64,000 nt of DNA, taken from NCBI RefSeq assembly GCF_009208565.1, contig NZ_WFLK01000017.1:1-64000 (forward strand), read 5' to 3'. Shown piece after piece: positions 1-8,322 of this stretch (the stretch's first letter is position 1; every line of letters begins with the position of its first letter). The stretch is from Janthinobacterium aquaticum (lineage in GTDB: Bacteria; Pseudomonadota; Gammaproteobacteria; Burkholderiales; Burkholderiaceae_D). Under the pieces are notes generated by a model. The model worked only from the letters and a program-made list of their open reading frames with translations, was not told where the DNA came from and searched no databases. The position numbers were made by a program, and so were the translations under genes.

Positions 1-70
1 GCCTAAGGGCGGATACAGCATCCAGTTACCCGGTCTTGATATGCCTACCAAGAATTTTGACAGCGGTTAA
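1..70 (+). CDS. Possible C-terminal tail of a protein cut by the window edge
   Basis: An open frame runs in from the window start (codons from base 2) and ends at a TAA at 68-70. It would encode about 22 residues ending in LPGLDMPTKNFDSG. No domain can be recognised from so little sequence. It is reported because the palindromic repeat that starts at 114 belongs to a family that elsewhere in the window sits just after gene ends, which fits a gene stopping here. It could also be non-coding. Confidence 0.3.
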   Translation, partial: PKGGYSIQLPGLDMPTKNFDSG

Positions 71-113
71 TGTTGTTCGCAACACCATCAACCGCATGAG
101 AGGAATAATACAA

Positions 114-144
114 GGTCGGATTAGCCCAAAGGGCGTAATCCGAC
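114..144. repeat. Single REP-like palindrome (copy 1)
   Basis: GGTCGGATTA and TAATCCGAC flank a short self-complementary centre, GCCC...GGGC. This is one half of the paired element found seven more times in the window. The partner half and the outer CTAC are missing here. Confidence 0.7.
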
Positions 145-284
145 ACAGCTGACGACACGCCCCGAAAAAAGGCCGCATTCCTCTGGGAAATCCAGTAGAA
201 TGCCGCCTTTGTTCGAGCAGCCCTGTGACAGGGTAGCCAGAATGCTCCCGAGTTGCTAGAATCAGGGCGCTTCGGCAAAAGTAT

Positions 285-367
285 GCGGATGTGGTGGAAT
301 TGGTAGACACGCTGGTCTTAGAAGCCAGTGCTTCGGCTTGGGAGTTCGAGTCTCCCCATCCGCACCA
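285..367 (+). tRNA. tRNA-Leu (anticodon UAG)
   Basis: The 7-bp acceptor stem GCGGATG / CATCCGC closes the molecule, with discriminator A at 364 and an encoded CCA at 365-367. The anticodon stem-loop CTGGT-CTTAGAA-GCCAG places UAG at the anticodon, reading CUA/CUG leucine codons. A long variable arm (AGTGCTTCGGCTTG) gives the class II shape expected of tRNA-Leu, and the T loop TTCGAGT is intact. A leucine tRNA in front of tig is a familiar arrangement in betaproteobacteria. Confidence 0.97.
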
Positions 368-1024
368 TGCAGGCAGTCTCGCCTGTAATGGTTCAAAAAG
401 TTCAACTTGCAGCATCTTCCTGACGGCTACACTGGCCGTGCCGTCCGCTTTTCCCGCTGTTTTTCATCAAACCACGCCGAAACACGTAAAAAACTGCGTT
501 TTTTGCCTGAAAACATGGTCAAACCCGCATTTCTTTGTTTGGGACGCGGCTGCAGATGACATATACTAATAGAGGAAGCGCGCTGCAAGCCCTGGCTTGA
601 CGGCCTCGGTTTGATAGCCCGCTTCTGGCGCCAATACAACAGCCTTGAATAACAGTGAGACAGAATGCAAACAAGCAGTAGCGATTCGTGCGCTGGTGCT
701 GGCGGCCTCTGTCGCAGGCCTTAAAGCCAGCCACTTTTCCAGGGGCCTTTGTTATAATGCCACGCTTTACCGAATCAGATTCAGCCCTGCGTACGAACGC
801 CAGGCTGAGCGGTCGGAGCCCTGTTGCAGCATGAAAGCAGCGGATTGTTTGGTGCCTGGCGAGGTTGTGCCGGGTAGACCAGGTCCATGATCCTGGTTTC
901 GTTTTGTGGCAGATGAATATGCGAGCGAGGCAAGCTGGCCCATGTCTTGCGCCGGTGCCGGTGCAAAGGGGCGGGTCTTCTTTTCTCGCAACAACAGTAT
1001 CTTATTTTTTGGACGATTTTTTAC
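368..1024. other. 657-base gap between tRNA-Leu and tig
   Basis: No gene is convincing here: the open frames on both strands look like random GC-rich frames or run into tig out of its natural start. The visible signal is an extended -10 box at 750-758. That would leave a leader of about 260 bases before the tig start codon. No clear riboswitch or terminator was recognised. Confidence 0.5.
750..758 (+). promoter_or_regulatory. Extended -10 promoter element, probably for tig-clpP
   Basis: TGTTATAAT is a perfect TATAAT with the TGn extension, in otherwise GC-rich sequence. No good -35 box is seen at 17 bases upstream, which is typical of extended -10 promoters. It is the best promoter candidate between the tRNA and tig. 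Confidence 0.5.
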
Positions 1025-2365
1025 ATGGCAACTGCAGTCGAAACCTTGGGCAAACTCGAACGTCGTATCACCATCTCCTTCCCGGTCACGGACGTGCGCA
1101 CGGAAGTCGAGAAGCGCCTGAAAGTGCAAGCCCGTACGGCCAAGGCACCAGGCTTCCGTCCTGGTAAAGTGCCGTTGAAAATGGTTGCCGCACAATACGG
1201 CTATCAAATTGAATCGGATGTGCTGAACGACAAAGTCGGCCGCGCTTTCAACGACGCCGCCAACGAAAACAACCTGCGCGTTGCCGGTTTCCCGAACATC
1301 GTGCCGAAAGAAGAAGCAGCAGAAGGCCAGCTGGCTTTCGACGCCACCTTCGAAGTGTATCCGGAAGTCGTCATTGGCGACCTGGCCAACGTTGAAATCG
1401 AAACCGTGCAAGCCGAAGTGTCGGAAGCCGAAATCGACAAAACCATCGACATCCTGCGCAAGCAGCGCGTGCACTTCCACGTCAAGGGCGAAGCTGGCGA
1501 ACATGGCGACGGCGGCGAGCCAGTTGCTGCCAACGGCGACCGCGTGACGGTCGACTTCGTCGGTTCGATCGACGGCGTTGAGTTCGACGGCGGCAAAGCC
1601 GAAGGCTACGCTTTCGTGCTGGGCGAAGGCCGCATGCTGCCAGAATTCGAAGCAGCAACCCAGGGCCTGAAAGTTGGCGAGTCGAAGACTTTCCCACTGG
1701 CATTCCCAGAAGACTACCATGGCAAGGATGTGGCCGGTAAAACCGCCGAATTCACCATCACCCTGCAAAAGCTGGAATGGGCGCACCTGCCGGAAGTCGA
1801 TGCTGAATTTGCCAAATCGCTGGGCGTAGCCGACGGCGACCTGGCCAAAATGCGCGAAGACATCAAAGTAAACCTGCAACGTGAAGTTGCCGGTCGCGTC
1901 AAGGCCCGCAACAAGGAAGCCGTGATGGACGCGCTGGTCAAGATCGCTGAACTGGACGTGCCAAAAACGCTGATCGCGCAAGATTCGGACCGCCTGGCTG
2001 AAATGACCCGCCAGGACATGGCGCAGCGCGGCATGAACGTCAAGGACGTGCCTTTCCCGGCCGAACTGTTTGCAGAAAAAGCCGAGCGTCGCGTACGCCT
2101 CGGCCTGATCCTGTCGCAACTGGTGGGTGACAACAACCTGCAAGCGACGCCAGAACAAGTCAAGGCACAGATCGAAGACTTCGCACAAAGCTACGAAGAT
2201 CCACGCGAAGTGCTGAAGTACTACTACAGCGACCGTCGTCGTCTGGGCGAGATCGAAGCCCTTGTATTGGAAGAAAACGTCGTCACTTACGTGCTGGGCC
2301 TGTCGAAAGTGACCTCGAAAGCAGTTGCTTTCGATGAACTGATGGGAAGCAACGCACAAGCGTAA
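1025..2365 (+). CDS. tig: Trigger factor, ribosome-associated chaperone and peptidyl-prolyl isomerase
   Basis: Trigger factor (446 aa) binds the ribosome at the exit tunnel and helps nascent chains fold. The N-terminal ribosome-binding domain starts [19 protein letters not shown] and contains the basic signature loop around residues 44-50 ([10 protein letters not shown] follows the family GFRxGKxP motif). The FKBP-type isomerase domain follows at about 160-245 ([33 protein letters not shown]), then the helical C-terminal chaperone domain. The frame is open 26 codons further upstream, but those residues do not resemble the family; the ATG at 1025, preceded by GGA about 11 bases upstream, gives the usual length and N-terminus. 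clpP follows 74 bases downstream, the classic tig-clpP-clpX order. Confidence 0.97.
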   Translation: MATAVETLGKLERRITISFPVTDVRTEVEKRLKVQARTAKAPGFRPGKVPLKMVAAQYGYQIESDVLNDKVGRAFNDAANENNLRVAGFPNIVPKEEAAEGQLAFDATFEVYPEVVIGDLANVEIETVQAEVSEAEIDKTIDILRKQRVHFHVKGEAGEHGDGGEPVAANGDRVTVDFVGSIDGVEFDGGKAEGYAFVLGEGRMLPEFEAATQGLKVGESKTFPLAFPEDYHGKDVAGKTAEFTITLQKLEWAHLPEVDAEFAKSLGVADGDLAKMREDIKVNLQREVAGRVKARNKEAVMDALVKIAELDVPKTLIAQDSDRLAEMTRQDMAQRGMNVKDVPFPAELFAEKAERRVRLGLILSQLVGDNNLQATPEQVKAQIEDFAQSYEDPREVLKYYYSDRRRLGEIEALVLEENVVTYVLGLSKVTSKAVAFDELMGSNAQA

Positions 2366-2439
2366 ACCAGTTTCTGCCTGCCGCCGCCCGCTGATCATGC
2401 TGGCGGCGGCATCGCCTAACTGCTTCACAAGGAAATGAA

Positions 2440-3066
2440 ATGACAGGTATGTACCGTAATCCAGCGCTGGACACAGAAATGCTCGGCCTGGTGCCGATGG
2501 TGGTGGAACAGAGCGGTCGCGGCGAGCGCTCGTATGATATTTACTCGCGCCTGCTCAAGGAGCGTCTGATTTTCATGGTCGGCCCGGTCAATGACCAGAT
2601 GGCCAACCTGGTGGTCGCCCAGCTGCTGTTCCTGGAAAGCGAAAATCCTGAAAAGGAAATCTCGCTGTACATTAATTCGCCAGGCGGCTCGGTTTCGGCC
2701 GGCATGGCCATCTATGACACCATGCAGTTCATCAAGCCGGACGTCTCGACGCTGTGTACCGGCATGGCCGCCTCGATGGGCGCGTTCCTGCTGGCCGCCG
2801 GCGCCAAGGGCAAACGTTTCTCGCTGCCGAACTCGCGCATCATGATTCACCAGCCGTCCGGTGGTTCGCAAGGCATGGCGTCCGATATCGAGATCCAGGC
2901 CAAGGAAATCCTGTACCTGCGCACGCGTCTGAACGGCATCATGGCCGATCGCACGGGCCAGTCGATCGAACAGATCGCCAAGGATACCGACCGCGACCGT
3001 TTCATGTCCGCCGATGAGGCTGTTGAGTACGGCCTGATCGATAAAGTGTTGACCAGCCGCGCTTGA
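2440..3066 (+). CDS. clpP: ClpP, proteolytic subunit of ATP-dependent Clp protease
   Basis: ClpP (208 aa) is the serine peptidase that forms a 14-mer barrel and is fed unfolded substrates by ClpX or ClpA. The catalytic triad can be placed: Ser112 in GMAASMGAF, His137 in IMIHQPSGG, and Asp186 in DTDRDRFMS. The oxyanion region SPGGSVSAG precedes the serine. Length matches the E. coli protein closely. The start at 2440 has AAGGAAA just upstream. It lies between tig and clpX, and a strong terminator follows at 3100, so tig-clpP may be one transcript with clpX transcribed separately or by read-through. Confidence 0.98.
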   Translation: MTGMYRNPALDTEMLGLVPMVVEQSGRGERSYDIYSRLLKERLIFMVGPVNDQMANLVVAQLLFLESENPEKEISLYINSPGGSVSAGMAIYDTMQFIKPDVSTLCTGMAASMGAFLLAAGAKGKRFSLPNSRIMIHQPSGGSQGMASDIEIQAKEILYLRTRLNGIMADRTGQSIEQIAKDTDRDRFMSADEAVEYGLIDKVLTSRA

Positions 3067-3099
3067 TATGCCCCGACCGGTATTGCAAGGTAGCTAAGT

Positions 3100-3140
3100 A
3101 AACGCCCGGGCGCTCAAACGTTCGGGCGTTTCGCTTTTAT
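3100..3140 (+). terminator. Rho-independent terminator after clpP
   Basis: AAACGCCCG (3100-3108) pairs perfectly with CGGGCGTTT (3123-3131), followed by the T-rich stretch CGCTTTTATTT. It separates clpP from clpX. Confidence 0.75.
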
Positions 3141-3246
3141 TTCGGGTAGCATGGTGCTTGTGGAGTGTTTTCCTGGCCCTGTGCAGCGTCTTCGCCTGGC
3201 CAGCAGCTTTGCAATATTGTTAATGCAGTTCCAACCAAAATGCCTT

Positions 3247-4515
3247 ATGTCAGACAAAAAATCCTCTAGCGGCGAAAAATTACTGTATTGCTCGTTCTGC
3301 GGCAAAAGCCAGCACGAGGTGAAGAAACTCATCGCCGGCCCGTCCGTGTTTATCTGCGACGAGTGTATCGACCTGTGCAATGACATCATCCGTGATGAAA
3401 CGTCGAGCATCGAAACGGTGACCGGCACCAAGTCCGACCTGCCAACGCCGCAGGAAATCGCCACCATGCTCGATCAGTACGTGATCGGCCAGCAGACTGC
3501 CAAGCGCATCCTGTCGGTAGCGGTGTACAACCATTACAAACGCCTCAAGCACCTGGGCAAGAAGGACGATATCGAACTGGCCAAGAGCAACATCTTGCTG
3601 GTCGGTCCTACCGGTTCGGGCAAGACGCTGCTGGCGCAGACGCTGGCGCGCATGCTCAACGTGCCGTTCGTGATTGCCGATGCGACCACCCTGACCGAAG
3701 CCGGTTATGTGGGCGAGGACGTGGAAAACATCATCCAGAAGCTGCTGCAAAGCTGCAACTACGATGTGGAAAAAGCCCAGCGCGGCATCGTCTATATCGA
3801 TGAGATCGACAAGATTTCGCGCAAGTCCGACAATCCGTCGATTACCCGTGATGTCTCGGGTGAAGGCGTGCAGCAGGCGCTGTTGAAGCTGATCGAAGGC
3901 ACCATGGCGTCGGTACCGCCACAAGGCGGGCGCAAGCATCCGAACCAGGACTTCGTGCAGATCGACACCACCAACATCATGTTTATCTGCGGCGGTGCGT
4001 TTGACGGCCTGTCGAAAGTGATCTCGAACCGCTCCGAAAAGAGCGGCATCGGTTTCTCGGCCAGCATCAAGAGCAAGTCGCAGCGCTCGGCCAGCGAGTT
4101 GCTGCTCGAAGCCGAACCGGAAGACCTGGTCAAGTTCGGCCTGATTCCGGAGCTGGTGGGTCGCCTGCCGGTGATTGCCACCCTGGCCGAACTGACCGAA
4201 GAAGCGCTGATCCAGATCCTGGTCGAGCCGAAAAACGCACTGATCAAACAGTACGCCAAACTGCTCGACATGGAAGGCGCCGAGCTGGAAATTCGTCCTG
4301 CCGCATTGCACGCGATTGCCAAGAAGGCACTGGCGCGCAAGACCGGCGCGCGCGGTCTGCGTTCGATCCTGGAGCACGCTTTGCTGGACGTGATGTATGA
4401 ATTGCCGAGCGAACAAAATGTGGTGAAAGTCGTTATCGACGAAAATACCATTACCAGTGGCGCCAAGCCTTTGTTGATTTACCAAGAGACTGCCAAGGCC
4501 TCCGGGGAAAATTGA
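3247..4515 (+). CDS. clpX: ClpX, ATP-dependent unfoldase of the ClpXP protease
   Basis: ClpX (422 aa) is a hexameric AAA+ unfoldase that recognises tagged substrates and threads them into ClpP. The N-terminal zinc-binding domain has Cys15, Cys18, Cys37 and Cys40. The Walker A motif GPTGSGKT is at 120-127, the pore loop GYVG lies in EAGYVGEDV, Walker B is [10 protein letters not shown], and the RKH loop is in GGRKHPNQ. The frame is open 32 codons upstream, but the start at 3247 gives the canonical MSDKKS N-terminus just before the zinc finger. A terminator follows at 4600 and lon lies downstream. Confidence 0.98.
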   Translation: MSDKKSSSGEKLLYCSFCGKSQHEVKKLIAGPSVFICDECIDLCNDIIRDETSSIETVTGTKSDLPTPQEIATMLDQYVIGQQTAKRILSVAVYNHYKRLKHLGKKDDIELAKSNILLVGPTGSGKTLLAQTLARMLNVPFVIADATTLTEAGYVGEDVENIIQKLLQSCNYDVEKAQRGIVYIDEIDKISRKSDNPSITRDVSGEGVQQALLKLIEGTMASVPPQGGRKHPNQDFVQIDTTNIMFICGGAFDGLSKVISNRSEKSGIGFSASIKSKSQRSASELLLEAEPEDLVKFGLIPELVGRLPVIATLAELTEEALIQILVEPKNALIKQYAKLLDMEGAELEIRPAALHAIAKKALARKTGARGLRSILEHALLDVMYELPSEQNVVKVVIDENTITSGAKPLLIYQETAKASGEN

Positions 4516-4599
4516 TATTGACCATGGTTTGAGCGGAAAAAGCATTTTGAATTCCGCAAAGCATGGCAGTACAATTTGAATCAATAGCAGGTTTCAATG

Positions 4600-4638
4600 A
4601 AAAGCCACTCGCGGCTACTTGCTGCGTGTGGCTTTTTT
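4600..4638 (+). terminator. Rho-independent terminator after clpX
   Basis: AAAAGCCAC (4600-4608) pairs with GTGGCTTTT (from 4628), ending in a run of six T. The loop is about 19 bases. Confidence 0.8.
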
Positions 4639-4739
4639 AACTTGGACGTTAATATTGATTCCTGCTGACTGTCATGCGGGCGTGTTTTGTGAAACAAGCC
4701 ATGTTGTTTGTTTCTCAAAAATTATTTATTCTCGCCGGT

Positions 4740-4767
4740 CTTGAGTTTGGGCAGCGAGCGCCTATAT
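4740..4767 (+). promoter_or_regulatory. Candidate sigma-32 (heat-shock) promoter of lon
   Basis: CTTGAG at 4740-4745 is followed after 15 bases by CCTATAT at 4761-4767. This resembles the heat-shock consensus CTTGAA, 13-15 bases, CCCCATnT, and lies 28 bases before the lon start. Heat-shock control of lon is known in E. coli; here the assignment is by motif only. Confidence 0.5.
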
Positions 4768-4795
4768 CGTAAACACGCTTTCTATAAGGTACGCC

Positions 4796-7207
4796 ATGAC
4801 AACTTCCAAATTAACTGAGCAAACTCAACTGCCGTTATTGCCGTTGCGCGATGTCGTCGTCTTCCCGCATATGGTGATACCGCTGTTTGTTGGCCGTCCA
4901 AAGTCGATCAAGGCGCTGGAAGCTGCAATGGAGCAGGGCAAGAGCATTATGCTTGCCGCTCAAAAAGCAGCTGCGAAGGACGAGCCATCCCCTTCGGATA
5001 TCTATGAAATTGGCTGCGTCGCCAATATTTTGCAAATGCTCAAGCTGCCCGACGGCACCGTCAAGGTGCTCGTTGAAGGTGCGCAGCGGGCCCGTATCAA
5101 TCACATCAGCGATGCGCCGACGCACTTTATCGCCGACCTGACGCCGCTCGAATCCGAGCCGGGCGACGAGTCCGAAGTCGAAGCGATGCGCCGCGCGATC
5201 GTGCAGCAGTTCGACCAGTACGTCAAACTGAACAAGAAAATCCCTCCCGAGATACTGGCGTCGCTGTCGGGCATCGACGACGCCGGCCGCCTGGCCGACA
5301 CGGTTGCTGCGCACCTGCCGCTCAAACTCGAGCAAAAACAGGTGATCCTGGAAATTTTCAGCGTGGCCAAGCGCCTCGAGCATCTGCTGGGCCAGCTCGA
5401 AGGCGAGCTCGATATCCTGCAGGTGGAAAAACGCATCCGCGGCCGCGTCAAGCGCCAGATGGAAAAATCGCAGCGCGAGTACTACCTGAACGAACAGGTC
5501 AAGGCGATCCAGAAAGAGCTGGGCGAGGGCGAAGATGGCGCCGATCTCGACGAGCTCGAGAAAAAGGTTGCCTCGGCCAAAATGCCGAAAGAAGCGCTCG
5601 ACAAGGCCACCAACGAGCTGAAAAAGCTCAAGCTGATGTCGCCGATGTCGGCCGAAGCCACCGTCGTGCGCAACTATATCGACACGCTGGTCAACCTGCC
5701 GTGGAAGAAAAAATCCAAGGTTAACAACGACCTGGCGAACGCCGAGAAAGTGCTCGAGGGCGACCACTACGGCCTCGACAAGGTCAAGGAACGCATCCTG
5801 GAATACCTCGCAGTACAACAGCGCGTCGACAAGCTCAAAGCGCCGATCCTGTGCTTCGTGGGGCCACCGGGCGTGGGTAAAACCTCGCTGGGCCAGTCGA
5901 TTGCCCGCGCCACGAACCGCAAGTTCGTGCGCATGGCGCTGGGTGGCGTGCGCGACGAAGCCGAGATTCGCGGTCACCGCCGTACCTATATCGGCTCGAT
6001 GCCGGGCAAGGTGCTGCAGTCGCTGTCCAAAGTGGGCGTGCGCAATCCGTTGTTCCTGCTTGACGAGATCGACAAGATGGGCGCCGATTTCCGTGGCGAT
6101 CCGTCGTCGGCGCTGCTCGAGGTGCTCGACCCTGAACAGAACCACACGTTCTCGGACCATTACATCGAAGTCGATTTCGACCTGTCGGACGTGATGTTCG
6201 TGGCCACCTCGAACTCGTACAATATTCCGCCGGCGCTGCTCGACCGCATGGAAGTGATCCGCCTGTCCGGTTACACGGAAGACGAGAAAACCAGCATTGC
6301 CCAGCGTTATCTGCTGCCGAAACAGATCAAGAACAACGGTCTGAAAGAGGAAGAAATCCAGGTTGCCGAGTCGGCCCTGCGCGACATCATCCGCTACTAC
6401 ACGCGTGAAGCGGGCGTGCGTTCGCTGGAACGCGAAGTGTCGAAGATCTGCCGCAAGGTGGTCAAGATGCTGCTGCTGAAAAAGTCGGACAAGAAGGTGC
6501 TGGTCAACTCGAAGAACCTCGACAAGTTCCTCGGTGTGCGCCGCTATGACTTTGGCGTGGCAGAAAAGGAAAACCAGGTTGGCCAGGTGGTCGGTCTGGC
6601 TTGGACCGAGGTGGGCGGCGACTTGCTGACCATCGAGGCGGTCAGCATGCCGGGCAAGGGTGGCGTGATCCGTACCGGCACCTTGGGCGACGTCATGAAA
6701 GAGTCGATTGAAGCCGCCCGCACCGTGGTGCGCAGCCGGTCGGCGCGCCTGGGCATCAAGCCGGAAGTGTTTGAAAAGAGCGATATCCATATCCACGTGC
6801 CGGAAGGTGCAACGCCGAAAGACGGTCCTTCGGCCGGTGCGGCGATGACGGTGGCGATGGTGTCGGTCTTCACGGGCATTCCGGTACGCGCCGATGTGGC
6901 GATGACGGGCGAAATCACGCTGCGCGGCGAAGTGCTGCCGATCGGCGGCCTGAAAGAAAAGCTGCTGGCAGCCCATCGCGGCGGCATCAAGACGGTATTG
7001 ATTCCCGAGCAGAACGTGAAAGACCTGGCCGATATTCCGGACAACGTCAAGAACAAGCTCGAAATCGTGCCGGTGCGCTGGATCGATAAAGTGCTGGAAA
7101 TTGCCCTCGAGCGCCTGCCTGAGCCGCTGTCCGAGACGCCTGCAGTCGAGCCGGTAGCGGCGGCTGCGGCCAAACCTGATGCGTCTGGCGAGGTAGTAAA
7201 ACACTAA
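4796..7207 (+). CDS. lon: Lon ATP-dependent serine protease (LonA type)
   Basis: Lon (803 aa) degrades misfolded and regulatory proteins as a hexamer with fused ATPase and peptidase. The N-terminal substrate domain (LPLLPLRDVVVFPHMVIPLFVGR) covers about 1-310, the AAA+ module carries Walker A GPPGVGKT and Walker B LFLLDEIDK, and the C-terminal protease domain has the Ser-Lys dyad. Counting codons places Ser679 (in PKDGPSAGAAM) and Lys722 (in GGLKEKLLAAH) at the same numbers as in E. coli. The start at 4796 has AAGGT 8 bases upstream. It is flanked by terminators, so it is probably a single-gene unit. Confidence 0.98.
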   Translation: MTTSKLTEQTQLPLLPLRDVVVFPHMVIPLFVGRPKSIKALEAAMEQGKSIMLAAQKAAAKDEPSPSDIYEIGCVANILQMLKLPDGTVKVLVEGAQRARINHISDAPTHFIADLTPLESEPGDESEVEAMRRAIVQQFDQYVKLNKKIPPEILASLSGIDDAGRLADTVAAHLPLKLEQKQVILEIFSVAKRLEHLLGQLEGELDILQVEKRIRGRVKRQMEKSQREYYLNEQVKAIQKELGEGEDGADLDELEKKVASAKMPKEALDKATNELKKLKLMSPMSAEATVVRNYIDTLVNLPWKKKSKVNNDLANAEKVLEGDHYGLDKVKERILEYLAVQQRVDKLKAPILCFVGPPGVGKTSLGQSIARATNRKFVRMALGGVRDEAEIRGHRRTYIGSMPGKVLQSLSKVGVRNPLFLLDEIDKMGADFRGDPSSALLEVLDPEQNHTFSDHYIEVDFDLSDVMFVATSNSYNIPPALLDRMEVIRLSGYTEDEKTSIAQRYLLPKQIKNNGLKEEEIQVAESALRDIIRYYTREAGVRSLEREVSKICRKVVKMLLLKKSDKKVLVNSKNLDKFLGVRRYDFGVAEKENQVGQVVGLAWTEVGGDLLTIEAVSMPGKGGVIRTGTLGDVMKESIEAARTVVRSRSARLGIKPEVFEKSDIHIHVPEGATPKDGPSAGAAMTVAMVSVFTGIPVRADVAMTGEITLRGEVLPIGGLKEKLLAAHRGGIKTVLIPEQNVKDLADIPDNVKNKLEIVPVRWIDKVLEIALERLPEPLSETPAVEPVAAAAAKPDASGEVVKH

Positions 7208-7227
7208 GTTTTTTACCTGGTTTAACC

Positions 7228-7260
7228 AAAACAAGCGCTTTTATAGCGCTTGTTTTATAT
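7228..7260 (+). terminator. Rho-independent terminator after lon
   Basis: AAAACAAGCGCT (7228-7239) pairs perfectly with AGCGCTTGTTTT (7245-7256) across a 5-base loop, followed by ATAT. Confidence 0.85.
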
Positions 7261-7287
7261 TGAAACGTGAATTGCGACCCAAAGCGC

Positions 7288-7317
7288 TTGACACATCTAC
7301 AGTGCGGCTTGTTTAAT
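7288..7317 (+). promoter_or_regulatory. Sigma-70 promoter of hupB
   Basis: A perfect TTGACA at 7288-7293 is followed after 18 bases by TTTAAT at 7312-7317. Transcription would begin near 7325, leaving a leader of about 80 bases before the HU start codon. Confidence 0.6.
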
Positions 7318-7406
7318 ACGGCTGCACATTTTTCGCCGTCTCGCCGTAGTGCCAAAAGCTTTGCCAGAGGCGGTAACGTTTTATACCTTTGTAATTGGGG
7401 ATGCTA

Positions 7407-7679
7407 GTGAACAAGACTGAATTGATCGACCACATTGCTGAAACAGCCGACATTTCCAAAGCCGCCGCTGCGCGCGCACTCGACGCTGTTATCGGCGGCG
7501 TGACGGAAACCCTGAAAAACGACGGCAGCGTCACCCTGGTTGGTTTCGGTACCTTCTCGGTTAGCGAACGTGCAGAACGCACCGGCCGCAATCCACGCAC
7601 CAAAGAAGCGATCACCATCGAAGCGGCCAAAGTGCCAAAATTTAAAGCTGGTAAAGCTTTGAAGGATGCTGTAAACTAA
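7407..7679 (+). CDS. hupB: HU family DNA-binding protein (HU-beta)
   Basis: HU is a small nucleoid protein that bends DNA as a dimer. The sequence begins [20 protein letters not shown] and carries the DNA-binding signature [18 protein letters not shown] place the start at the GTG at 7407: GGGGA lies at 7397-7401, five bases upstream, and the resulting 90 aa is the standard HU length. The in-frame ATG at 7401 and a TTG at 7395 would add only two or four residues and would overlap the ribosome site. Position after lon is conserved in many proteobacteria. Confidence 0.95.
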   Translation: MNKTELIDHIAETADISKAAAARALDAVIGGVTETLKNDGSVTLVGFGTFSVSERAERTGRNPRTKEAITIEAAKVPKFKAGKALKDAVN

Positions 7680-7684
7680 TGTCC

Positions 7685-7710
7685 TTCCGGTGAGGTGACA
7701 ATCACCGGAA
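7685..7710 (+). terminator. Hairpin after hupB
   Basis: TTCCGGTGA (7685-7693) and TCACCGGAA (7702-7710) are perfectly complementary with an 8-base loop. There is no T-run after it, so it may stabilise the hupB message or cause Rho-dependent ending rather than act as a classic terminator. Confidence 0.5.
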
Positions 7711-7764
7711 ACATTTGGCGGTGCTCTCGGGCGCCGCAAATGCGAGTTGTACTGTGTATTTTTC

Positions 7765-7841
<77 letters not shown>

Positions 7842-7858
7842 AAAAAATACGCTCTTTA

Positions 7859-7935
7859 GGAGTGGTAGTTCAGTTGGTTAGAATACCGGCCTGTCACGTC
7901 GGGGGTCGCGGGTTCGAGTCCCGTCCGCTCCGCCA
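7859..7935 (+). tRNA. tRNA-Asp (anticodon GUC), copy 2
   Basis: Nearly identical to copy 1, differing at AATACC versus AATGCC in the D arm/anticodon region and GGGGG versus GGAGG in the variable region. CCA is encoded at 7933-7935. The two copies form a tandem transcribed toward the terminator at 7942. Confidence 0.98.
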
Positions 7936-7941
7936 GAATAT

Positions 7942-7985
7942 AAAAACCCGCATTGCCGAAAGGTGGTGCGGGTTTTTTGTTTTTC
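7942..7985 (+). terminator. Rho-independent terminator of the tRNA-Asp pair
   Basis: AAAAACCCGCA pairs with TGCGGGTTTTTT across a short loop, followed by GTTTTT. It begins 7 bases after the second tRNA. Confidence 0.85.
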
Positions 7986-8238
7986 CCTTGCTGTTTATTG
8001 GAACGGCTGGTTTGAATATCGGGCGGCTTTGATTTAAATCGTTTTTAAGCGTACTACTGTTTAATGAAACGAAACAGCGCAAGCAGCGTCGCAGGCTGCC
8101 TGCTGCGGGCAGCACGCCTGATTTACCCTTGCTATAGGGCTATGGTCATTGTAGAATCAGGAGGTTATCGCTCGTGCTGCGGAAACGCGCTGGAGTTTGA
8201 TTGACAAGTTGTTGAATCTAAAGGGGAAGTGGACATCT

Positions 8239-8255
8239 GTCCCGTCCATTCCGCC
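8239..8255 (+). repeat. Fragment matching the 3' end of tRNA-Asp
   Basis: GTCCCGTCCATTCCGCC matches GTCCCGTCCGCTCCGCC of the two intact tRNA-Asp genes at 15 of 17 positions. The rest of a tRNA is not present upstream. It may be a degraded third tRNA copy or the far end (attachment site) of a lost element. Confidence 0.5.
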
Positions 8256-8264
8256 GAAGAAATC

Positions 8265-8292
8265 AAGGCGAACGCAAGTTCGCCTTTTTTTA
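8265..8292 (+). terminator. Rho-independent terminator upstream of ppiD
   Basis: AAGGCGAAC (8265-8273) pairs with GTTCGCCTT (8278-8286) over a GCAA tetraloop, followed by a T-run. What transcript it ends is unclear; it may belong to the lost tRNA copy. Confidence 0.75.
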
Positions 8293-8322
8293 TAGTGTTC
8301 CACTCATCCGAATTGGCTGCCC

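Larger units (their letters stand above)
7986..8322. other. Gap between tRNA-Asp pair and ppiD
   Basis: No convincing gene is present; an open frame on the minus strand here overlaps the tRNA and looks accidental. The stretch holds a 17-base remnant that matches the 3' end of tRNA-Asp (8239-8255) and a terminator (8265-8292). It may be leftover from a past tRNA copy or integration event. Confidence 0.5.

Noticed and set aside
767..2428. Long open frame antisense to tig
   Set aside because: It reads His/Phe/Gln-rich sequence typical of the antisense of GC-rich genes and matches no family.
4835..7234. Long open frame antisense to lon
   Set aside because: Same composition artefact; lon is certain from its catalytic residues.
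8239..8255. A third complete tRNA-Asp
   Set aside because: Only the last 17 bases match; acceptor 5' strand, D arm and anticodon arm are missing.
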